DNA of 10,941 nt, taken from NCBI GenBank assembly GCA_964590995.1, contig CAZPYY010000034.1, positions 1 through 10,941 of the forward strand, read 5' to 3'. The DNA comes from Susulua sp964590995 (GTDB lineage Bacteria; Omnitrophota; Gorgyraeia; Duberdicusellales; 4484-171). Under the pieces are notes generated by a model that was not told the DNA's origin, ran no database searches, and saw only the letters and a list, made by a program, of their open reading frames with translations. This document shows positions 6,740 to 10,941 of the stretch, piece after piece. The translations under genes and the position numbers were made by a program. The first letter of the stretch is position 1, and every line of letters starts with the position of its first letter.

Positions 6740-7687
6740 CTACACTGAAATCTTCTTTATTTTAGCGACAAAAAAACCTTCCATAGTATCATCAGGAATA
6801 ATTCTCTTAGTTAAACGCAAAGACGGAGAAAATCTCTTATCTTTCCACTGCAATATTCCTTCTCTTGCATTCTTTAAAGGAAGTTCTATCGGTAGAATCT
6901 CTAACTTTTCTTTAAATTTATTGATAAACCAATCAATAACACCTTCATTCTCTTCAGGAGAGAAAGTGCAAGTAGAATAGACTAGGGTTCCGCCTTCATT
7001 TAAAGCCAGAAATGCAGAATGAAGAAGTCTTTTTTGTTTATGTACCATTTCTTTAACTTTTCTCTGCTTCCAGTATTTAAAGCTCTTCGGGCTGGTGGTA
7101 AGAAAACGCCCTTCTGCTGAACAAGGTACATCAGCCAGGATTTTATCAAAGTATTCGGGGAATTTCTTCCTAACCCAGATACTATCTAATAATATAACCT
7201 TAGTTGATTTAACGCCTTGGGTCGTAAGATTAGCTAAAAGCTTATAGTAGCGGTTGCGAGCCTTCTCTATAGCTACAACCTCTGCTCCAGGGGCAAGAGA
7301 AGAAATTTGAGTGGTCTTAGCTCCCGGCGCAGCACATAAATCAAGAATTTTATCTTTATTCTCGGGCTCAAGGCAGAGTACCGGCAACATACTTGATAGA
7401 TTTTGAACATAAACTAAGCCATCTCTGTAAATTTCGGTCTTTTGAAACTCCCGCAAAGGAATTTTCAGCAAGAATGCCCCTTTAGGAAAGATAAGCTCAG
7501 TATGCTTTACCCTTTGATTTACTAAGAGTTTTCTCAGAATCCTTAAATCAGTCTTTAAGTAATTTATCCTAAAGGTAGTATTCTTCTTGGTTAAAAAAGT
7601 ACTGGCTACGCGGGTAAAATTAGAAGGGTAAATCTTCTTTAACTTATCTAAGAACTCTTGCGGCAGCTTATAAATTCCGTCTCTCAT
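6740..7687 (-). CDS. RsmB/NOP-family RNA m5C methyltransferase
   Basis: A 315-residue SAM-dependent RNA cytosine-5 methyltransferase of the NOL1/NOP2/Sun family. The SAM-binding motif I is DLCAAPGAKTTQ (116-127), with an acidic residue at E141 and D168. Motif IV is DVPCSAEGRF with C189, and motif VI is STCTFSPEENE with C240. The two Cys are the catalytic and release residues of the family. There is no N-terminal NusB-like domain, so it is a short form, closer to RsmF/YebU or archaeal-type enzymes than to full RsmB, and it also lacks the C-terminal extension of RsmF. The rRNA or tRNA target cannot be assigned. It starts 1 nt after the rlmN stop (TGAAATG), so it is cotranscribed with a second rRNA-modifying gene. 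It ends at the bidirectional terminator. Confidence 0.9.
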   Translation of the reverse strand: MRDGIYKLPQEFLDKLKKIYPSNFTRVASTFLTKKNTTFRINYLKTDLRILRKLLVNQRVKHTELIFPKGAFLLKIPLREFQKTEIYRDGLVYVQNLSSMLPVLCLEPENKDKILDLCAAPGAKTTQISSLAPGAEVVAIEKARNRYYKLLANLTTQGVKSTKVILLDSIWVRKKFPEYFDKILADVPCSAEGRFLTTSPKSFKYWKQRKVKEMVHKQKRLLHSAFLALNEGGTLVYSTCTFSPEENEGVIDWFINKFKEKLEILPIELPLKNAREGILQWKDKRFSPSLRLTKRIIPDDTMEGFFVAKIKKISV

Positions 7688-7688
7688 T

Positions 7689-8717
7689 TCACTTTCCTAA
7701 AAGATATTTAGCTCTTAATTGACCGCAGGCAGCATTAATATCCTGGCCCCGAGACTTTCTAAGAGTAAAAAATACGCCTCTTCTCTTTAGCTCGTGGCTA
7801 AAGATATCTACTTTCTCTTGAAGTGGAGCTTTAAATTTAGAAGAAGCTCTATTATAAGGAATTAAATTAGCTTTGCCATTAACTCTATTAAGTAGCTTTG
7901 CTAACTTCTTAGCATCTTCTCTGCTAGTGTTTATGCCCTGGATTAAGACATACTCAAAGGTAACCGGATCTTTAGAAGCTTTGTTAAATTCTCTAATTGC
8001 CGGAATTAACTCCTCTATTGGGTATTTTTTATTAATCGGCATTAGTTTATTACGAATGTTATTATCAGCTGAATGCAGGGAAACTGAGAGCTTTATACCT
8101 AATTTCAATTTAGCCAATTTCTTAATCTCTGGGTAAAGGCCACAGGTAGATATGGATATTCGCCGCTTTGAGAAATTAATACCTGCTGAATTGGTTAATA
8201 TATTGATACTCTTAATAGTATTTTCAAAATTATCTAAGGGCTCTCCAATGCCCATAAAGACTATATTAGTTATCTTACAAGAAACCTTTAAATCAGAAAC
8301 AGCTAAATACTGACCTATAATCTCAGAGGGAGTTAAATTCCTCTTGAAACCCTTCTCTCCGCTGGCGCAGAAAAGACACCTGAATTTACAGCCAACTTGA
8401 GTTGAAACACAGAGGGTGTTTCTCGCATCTTCGGGAATTAATACTGCCTCAATTGCTAAGTTGTCTCTTAACTTAAATAAAAACTTCTCGGTTCTATCGG
8501 AGGACTTTTCTCCTCTTATAAGGCTTAGGCTTGAAATAGAGAAATTCTCCTTTAAAAACTCTCTCATCTTCTTAGAAAGGCTGCTCATCGAATCAAAGCC
8601 TGGGACCCTTTTCTCATAAACCCACTCAAAGACTTGCCGGGCAGCATAAGCCGGAAAACCCTTTAAAACAAGCTTATCTTTTAACTCATTTTCTGTAAAA
8701 TTATATATAGATTCCAT
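7689..8717 (-). CDS. rlmN: 23S rRNA (A2503-C2)/tRNA methyltransferase RlmN
   Basis: A 342-residue radical-SAM enzyme with all RlmN/Cfr-family landmarks. C103 lies in LCVSTQVGC. The cluster motif CKFRCLFC supplies C110, C114 and C117. GIGEPLDN (157-164) is the SAM-binding GEP motif. The C-terminal SRGQDINAACGQL contains the methyl-carrying C331. The family transfers a methyl to C2 of A2503 of 23S rRNA (and A37 of some tRNAs) by a ping-pong mechanism using the C331/C103 pair. RlmN fits better than Cfr because of overall length and the single-copy housekeeping context. A TTGTAT-N16-TATAAT promoter ends 8 nt before the ATG and there is no Shine-Dalgarno site, implying a leaderless mRNA. It is the first gene of a two-gene operon. 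Confidence 0.96.
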   Translation of the reverse strand: MESIYNFTENELKDKLVLKGFPAYAARQVFEWVYEKRVPGFDSMSSLSKKMREFLKENFSISSLSLIRGEKSSDRTEKFLFKLRDNLAIEAVLIPEDARNTLCVSTQVGCKFRCLFCASGEKGFKRNLTPSEIIGQYLAVSDLKVSCKITNIVFMGIGEPLDNFENTIKSINILTNSAGINFSKRRISISTCGLYPEIKKLAKLKLGIKLSVSLHSADNNIRNKLMPINKKYPIEELIPAIREFNKASKDPVTFEYVLIQGINTSREDAKKLAKLLNRVNGKANLIPYNRASSKFKAPLQEKVDIFSHELKRRGVFFTLRKSRGQDINAACGQLRAKYLLGK

Positions 8718-8725
8718 TTGGTGAT

Positions 8726-8753
8726 ATTATAGAGAAAAACTTATACAATACAA
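8726..8753 (-). promoter_or_regulatory. rlmN promoter (leaderless geometry)
   Basis: On the minus strand TTGTAT (8753-8748), a 16-bp spacer and a perfect TATAAT (8731-8726). Only the 8 nt ATCACCAA separate the -10 box from the rlmN ATG at 8717, so transcription should begin at or next to the start codon. Confidence 0.75.
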
Positions 8754-8759
8754 GGATTT

Positions 8760-8786
8760 TTTAATTCGGACCTGTCCCGAATTAAA
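8760..8786. repeat. intergenic palindrome A, left of the cassette array
   Basis: Perfect 10-bp arms TTTAATTCGG (8760-8769) and CCGAATTAAA (8777-8786) enclose ACCTGTC. There is no following T tract, so it is unlikely to be a terminator. It resembles dispersed REP-like palindromes, but with a single copy in view this is inference. Confidence 0.6.
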
Positions 8787-8816
8787 CACATCAGCCACAT
8801 AGGGTGTACCTTTACA

Positions 8817-8848
8817 GACGTCCTACTTTACCCCTAAAATAGGACATC
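8817..8848 (-). repeat. intergenic palindrome B with G-U pairs only in the minus-strand transcript
   Basis: The arms at 8817-8830 and 8835-8848 (14 nt each) enclose a 4-nt loop (CCCC on plus, GGGG on minus). The two non-complementary positions become G-U pairs in a minus-strand RNA and A-C mismatches in a plus-strand RNA, so the hairpin is complete only on the minus strand. It lies 31 bp from palindrome A, in the 218-bp gap between rlmN and the first accessory gene. There is no T tract. Confidence 0.6.
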
Positions 8849-8867
8849 TACTTTATTATAAAAAATA

Positions 8868-8876
8868 TGCTATAAT
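8868..8876 (+). promoter_or_regulatory. extended -10 promoter for the accessory genes
   Basis: TGCTATAAT is a perfect extended -10 (TGnTATAAT); the -10 hexamer is at 8871-8876. The matching -35 position (about 8848-8853, CTACTT) is weak. Transcription would start near 8883 and read into the 128-aa gene with a leader of about 52 nt. It could act as the promoter of the cassette array. Confidence 0.5.
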
Positions 8877-8934
8877 AAAACGAATCGATGTTTACCGTGA
8901 ATTCCATATATTAATTGTTATAAGAGGAAAATAG

Positions 8935-9321
8935 ATGAAATTACAAAATTTAGAACTTGTTGAAATGATTTCAAAAAATGAGAAATTCATATATGTATAT
9001 GCTGTCTTGGCTAAATCTTTTTTTAGAAAAAAAATCATTAAGCTTTCATTTGAATCAGAATTGCCACATTATTGGTGGAGCGAGATTCAAAGGACTATGA
9101 TAAACAATAAAATCTTTTTTGAAAATCTTGTTGAAAATAAGAATATAGTTTTAGACATTGGAACCCTTTCTTTTGATTATTTTGATGGAAATGATTTAAA
9201 GAAATATGGGGATAGTGTAAACGCATGGAAAGATCTGAAAAAGATTGCGATAGAAACTCAAATGAAATTTTGTAAAGAGTACGACAGTAAATACGGAATC
9301 CCGGATCTTTCTAGGCCGTGA
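8935..9321 (+). CDS. hypothetical protein, 128 aa (probable cassette gene)
   Basis: I do not recognise this protein. It is 128 residues long, without a signal peptide or membrane segment, and predicted to be mostly helical in its ends, with an aromatic cluster HYWWSEIQ near residues 45-52. A central LDIGTLSFDYFDG stretch (73-85) and a C-terminal ATG-free end in DLSRP are the only other marks. The start is supported by AGAGGA 7 nt upstream. The base composition is clearly more AT-rich than the minus-strand genes to its left. It begins 14 bp after a GTTATAA that resembles the R' end of the attC sites further right, so it may be the first ORF of an integron cassette. No function is assigned. Confidence 0.7.
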   Translation: MKLQNLELVEMISKNEKFIYVYAVLAKSFFRKKIIKLSFESELPHYWWSEIQRTMINNKIFFENLVENKNIVLDIGTLSFDYFDGNDLKKYGDSVNAWKDLKKIAIETQMKFCKEYDSKYGIPDLSRP

Positions 9322-9333
9322 AAATAAAACTTA

Positions 9334-9357
9334 AAACAGTAGAAACCCTACTCGTTT
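9334..9357. repeat. small hairpin between the two first accessory genes
   Basis: AAACAGTAG (9334-9342) pairs with CTACT plus GTTT (9348-9352, 9354-9357) around an AAACC loop, with one bulged C. No T tract follows. It lies in the 57-bp spacer where a cassette boundary might be expected, but lacks the ATAAC/GTTAT ends and CCGG boxes of the two real attC sites. Confidence 0.4.
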
Positions 9358-9378
9358 ATATTATAGAAAGGAACTATC

Positions 9379-9675
9379 GTGATAAATAAATATTTTTATT
9401 TTTGGATTTTCTTTATAGTTACTAGTGCAATTTGGCATGGGTATAAAAATTATAAAGAAAATAAAGACGCAGGATACGATAAGGTTCATTTAGACAAAAC
9501 AGGTCAAAAGATTGACTATCGCGGTGGATTGGGAGAGACCATTTCATGTACGTTTGCCGCATCATTGGGGTTGATTTTTTCTCCAGTTTTTTTAGCAATC
9601 GAAACTATAAAATTTATTCCAGCTGCTACCGTTCTATACTTTATATCCCAGAGAATGGCTCAGCAAGCACTATGA
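9379..9675 (+). CDS. small membrane protein, 98 aa (probable cassette gene)
   Basis: The GTG start at 9379 is preceded by AAAGGA at a suitable distance. The 98-residue product has a hydrophobic N-terminus (YFYFWIFFIVTSAIW, about residues 5-19) and a polar middle with many Lys, Asp and Gly residues. A long hydrophobic C-terminal half (about 55-90: FAASLGLIFSPVFLAIETIK and following) can make one or two more membrane spans. It is therefore an inner-membrane protein with two or three spans. I do not recognise a family. The stop is 15 bp before attC site 1, the typical position for the last ORF of an integron cassette. It could act together with the upstream 128-aa protein, but nothing in the sequence proves this. 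Confidence 0.7.
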   Translation: MINKYFYFWIFFIVTSAIWHGYKNYKENKDAGYDKVHLDKTGQKIDYRGGLGETISCTFAASLGLIFSPVFLAIETIKFIPAATVLYFISQRMAQQAL

Positions 9676-9690
9676 GCAAAAATAAATCTT

Positions 9691-9760
9691 ATAACAATTC
9701 AATCAACCGGACTTTTTCCGCAGTTTAGCCGTTCCAAAAGCCGGTTATTTCAAACGTTAT
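9691..9760 (+). other. integron attC recombination site 1
   Basis: A 70-bp imperfect palindrome with attC architecture. Outer R box: ATAAC (9691-9695) with GTTAT (9756-9760). A 9-nt spacer follows on each side. Inner L box: AACCGG (9705-9710) with CCGGTT (9741-9746). A single unpaired A (9711) follows on the left arm only, then CTTTT/AAAAG (9712-9716/9736-9740) and a 19-nt variable end. The expected crossover is G^TT at 9756/9757. The ends match attC site 2 closely (left 21 of 23 positions, right 17 of 22), while the centres are unrelated, as in families of attC sites from one integron. Confidence 0.85.
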
Positions 9761-10466
9761 ATGAAAAATAAAATTAATAAATTGAGTAAAATAGTATTTG
9801 TAAAACCTGGGGAAAAATATTGTCCAGAAAAAGAAAAATTCAAAAATGACCTTAATGAATTATTTCCTATTATCCAAGATGCACATTATTCGTATCAAAT
9901 CTGGTGGATATTGATATGTAAAGAAGGGAGAAAAGAATACCTCGAAACCTATCTTCAATTTAAGGAATTTTTCGAACCTGTTGCTAGAGCGAATTTAACA
10001 GCCATGATAATTGCACTTTTCAAGCTTTATGAAGAAAAAGATAATAGACTTAGCATTCCAAAACTATTACGAACAGCTAAAGCCTTACGATTAGTAAATC
10101 CATGTATAAATAAAAAGTTTAGACAAAAAATGTCTGAGGCAAAAAAAATATGGGGGAAAATATGTATTTTGAGGCATAATTTTTTAGCACACCATAATTA
10201 TTTCTTAACAAAAAAAGAAATTTATAAATTAGCTAAAATTACTCCAAACCAAATAAAAAGATTGATCGATTTATCAGTAAAGATATTTAACACTTTGTGG
10301 ATGCAAATTGAAAAATATCCTAAAGGTATCGATGATTCTACATCAAAAGATACTTTAAAAATGCTAGAAGTATTAAAAGCATTATGAAATATAAAAACAT
10401 ATAACAACTCAATCCACCGGACTGTATTCGCGGCTCCGCCGCTCATCCAGCCGGTGATTTCGGGTG
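9757..10466 (+). mobile_element. integron gene cassette bounded by two attC sites (710 bp)
   Basis: From the G^TT crossover of attC 1 to that of attC 2 this is a complete cassette containing one ORF (HEPN/AbiU2-like) and its own attC at the 3' end. The stop codon lies 13 bp before attC 2. No integrase gene is in the window. The array is therefore either the distal end of an integron or a CALIN-type cluster. Confidence 0.8.
9761..10387 (+). CDS. HEPN-domain protein, AbiU2-like (candidate phage-defence ribonuclease)
   Basis: A 208-residue helical protein. The stretch ILRHNFLAHHN contains R138 and H144, an R-x5-H motif typical of HEPN RNases, with a second His at 145. Residues 73-104 (PVARANLTAMIIALFKLYEE, then a polar RLSIPKLL) match the helix-rich pattern seen before the motif in the AbiU2 group of abortive-infection proteins. 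The family link is by eye and tentative. HEPN proteins commonly cleave RNA as toxins or defence effectors; an antitoxin partner is not visible in the cassette. The ATG at 9761 directly follows the R' box of attC 1 and has no Shine-Dalgarno site; the next Met is residue 81, so no better start exists. The AT-rich composition contrasts with the chromosomal genes. Confidence 0.7.
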   Translation: MKNKINKLSKIVFVKPGEKYCPEKEKFKNDLNELFPIIQDAHYSYQIWWILICKEGRKEYLETYLQFKEFFEPVARANLTAMIIALFKLYEEKDNRLSIPKLLRTAKALRLVNPCINKKFRQKMSEAKKIWGKICILRHNFLAHHNYFLTKKEIYKLAKITPNQIKRLIDLSVKIFNTLWMQIEKYPKGIDDSTSKDTLKMLEVLKAL

Positions 10467-10470
10467 TTAT
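10401..10470 (+). other. integron attC recombination site 2
   Basis: A 70-bp site with the same layout as site 1. R box: ATAAC (10401-10405) with GTTAT (10466-10470). 9-nt spacers. L box: CACCGG (10415-10420) with CCGGTG (10451-10456). An unpaired A (10421) follows, then CTG/CAG and an apical GCGGC-TCC-GCCGC hairpin (10430-10442). Relative to site 1 the first L-box pair changes from A-T to C-G on both arms, a compensatory change that supports a selected fold. Crossover is expected at G10466. Confidence 0.87.
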
Positions 10471-10492
10471 GCTAAAAAAGAAAAAATATACA

Positions 10493-10534
10493 GGTGTCAT
10501 ATAGGTGTCATTAAAGTGTCACTGACACCTATAT
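10493..10534. repeat. GTGTCA repeat and palindrome right of the array
   Basis: GGTGTCAT occurs at 10493-10500 and 10504-10511 and a variant AGTGTCAC at 10515-10522, phased by 11 bp. ATATAGGTGTCA (10499-10510) and TGACACCTATAT (10523-10534) form perfect 12-bp inverted arms. A competing inner palindrome, GTGTCACTGACAC, uses the third repeat. It may be a protein-binding site or a REP-like element. Confidence 0.6.
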
Positions 10535-10564
10535 CTGCCTACCCTTACCTTTTTATAGGTACAA

Positions 10565-10604
10565 CCACCCCTCCACACCGGGAGTGAAAGAGTGGTGTGG
10601 TTTT
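10565..10604 (+). terminator. hairpin with short T tract right of the array
   Basis: CCACACC (10573-10579) and GGTGTGG (10594-10600) pair over 7 bp around a 14-nt loop, and TTTT follows (10601-10604). The upstream ACCAC (10565-10569) offers an alternative longer pairing. It may be a weak terminator ending transcription from the cassettes. Beyond it, 10605-10740 shows no gene, only AT-rich DNA and a second GTTATAA (10634-10640). Confidence 0.4.
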
Positions 10605-10747
10605 CGTCGTTTCATTCCTTACCCGTACAACAAGTTATAAACACAACATTATAAATTTCTAATTTAATTGAAAGAAAAACCCTTCTTTTTACGTCTATTA
10701 TAGTAGAGAGAGGAAGTCTTTGAATGTAACAGACCCCAAATAATGAT

Positions 10748-10777
10748 TTGACAAAAACTCCTAAAATATGGTATACT
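10748..10777 (+). promoter_or_regulatory. promoter of the antitoxin gene
   Basis: A perfect TTGACA (10748-10753), an 18-bp spacer and TATACT (10772-10777), with an upstream TGG that makes it an extended -10. The start is predicted near 10784, inside the operator that follows. Confidence 0.75.
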
Positions 10778-10782
10778 TAATA

Positions 10783-10818
10783 TGGTCAGATTAAATGACC
10801 AGTCTATTAAATTGACCA
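10783..10818 (+). promoter_or_regulatory. three-half-site operator, probable autoregulation
   Basis: TGGTCA (10783-10788) and TGACCA (10796-10801) form a perfect inverted repeat with a 7-bp spacer. A third half-site, TGACCA (10813-10818), repeats the second in direct orientation, with ATTAAA before both. It sits on the predicted transcription start and just before the ribosome binding site. Phd/YefM antitoxins typically repress their own operon by binding such palindromes. Confidence 0.6.
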
Positions 10819-10834
10819 TTAAAAGGAGGCAAAA

Positions 10835-10941
10835 ATGACTACTTTAACAACTACCACAACAAGTAACGCAAAAGCACATTTTATTGCAATGGTGAGAAAA
10901 GCTCATGAATTAGGGCAAACCTACTTAATCACACACCGCGG
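10835..10941 (+). CDS. type II antitoxin, Phd/YefM family, N-terminal part
   Basis: Partial gene running off the right edge: 35 codons, with the ATG at 10835 and GGAGG 5 nt upstream. The translation has a Thr-rich start (MTTLTTTTTSNAKAHF) followed by IAMVRKAHELGQTYLITHRG. This is the N-terminal DNA-binding half of Phd/YefM antitoxins: the conserved Asn-Ala-Lys/Arg helix start and the closing I-T-x-R/H-x-G strand. The antitoxin neutralises a cognate toxin (RelE/YoeB, Doc or similar) that is normally encoded directly downstream, outside this window. It has its own promoter and palindromic operator. Toxin-antitoxin genes are common in integron arrays, but it starts 365 bp after attC 2 with repeats in between, so whether it lies in a cassette is open. 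Confidence 0.85.
   Translation, partial: MTTLTTTTTSNAKAHFIAMVRKAHELGQTYLITHR

Noticed and set aside
6693..6980. Plus-strand 95-aa open frame after the HU terminator
   Set aside because: It starts inside the terminator stem and is antisense to the methyltransferase gene.
8718..8934. An integron integrase or transposase gene at the left edge of the accessory region
   Set aside because: The 217-bp gap has no open frame of useful length on either strand, only promoters and palindromes.
9334..9357. A third attC site between the 128-aa and 98-aa genes
   Set aside because: It is a simple hairpin lacking the ATAAC/GTTAT outer box, the 9-nt spacers and the CCGG inner box of the two accepted sites.
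9546..9728. Plus-strand 60-aa open frame overlapping the small membrane protein and attC 1
   Set aside because: Out-of-frame shadow that reads into the attC stem and has no ribosome binding site.
10222..10500. Minus-strand 92-aa open frame across the end of the HEPN gene and attC 2
   Set aside because: It is antisense to a supported gene and spans a recombination site, and the hydrophobic N-terminus reflects A-rich antisense sequence.

Overview
The window (10,941 bp, AT-rich) looks like a chromosomal contig from an uncultured, probably anaerobic, Gram-negative-type bacterium. A placement near Candidatus Omnitrophota or a related candidate phylum is only a guess from gene content and style: ferredoxin-linked 2-oxoacid oxidoreductase, MEP-pathway DXS, RNase Y, YmdB and a PilZ protein in one block. 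No rRNA, tRNA, CRISPR, transposase or integrase gene is visible.

Left two thirds (1-8717), housekeeping genes mostly on the minus strand. Read in transcription order, rlmN (8717-7689) and an RsmB/NOP-type m5C methyltransferase (7687-6740) form an rRNA-modification pair that ends at a bidirectional terminator (6672-6707). The same terminator ends the convergent HU gene (6388-6654, plus strand, strong promoter). Divergent from HU is a long minus-strand run: ygfA/MTHFS (6097-5516), rny (5454-3898), a 216-bp gap with a promoter and a strongly structured RNA (about 3836-3682), ymdB (3681-2896), a PilZ protein (2880-2521), dxs (2524-656), a 2x[4Fe-4S] ferredoxin (663-448) and the start of a vorB/korA-type alpha subunit (398 to beyond position 1). 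The 4-8 bp overlaps pilZ/dxs and dxs/ferredoxin suggest translational coupling, linking RNA decay/signalling, isoprenoid synthesis and ferredoxin-dependent 2-oxoacid oxidation in one transcript.

Right third (8718-10941), accessory DNA on the plus strand with much lower GC. It holds at least two integron attC sites of the same 70-bp architecture (9691-9760 and 10401-10470), with a covarying base pair between them. No integrase gene is in view, so this is a CALIN-type (cluster of attC lacking integrase) remnant or the distal part of an array. The completely bounded cassette (9757-10466, 710 bp) encodes a 208-aa protein with an R-x5-H HEPN signature that resembles AbiU2 phage-resistance proteins. 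The DNA before it encodes an unrecognised 128-aa protein and a 98-aa small membrane protein. Palindromic repeats flank the array on both sides (8760-8848 and 10493-10604). At the right edge a Phd/YefM-type antitoxin gene begins at 10835, with its own promoter and a three-half-site operator; its toxin should lie beyond the window.

The most interesting items are the integron cassettes with a HEPN/AbiU2-like candidate defence protein, the structured RNA in front of ymdB, and two genes (rlmN, ygfA) whose -10 boxes lie exactly 8 nt before the start codon, implying leaderless mRNAs.
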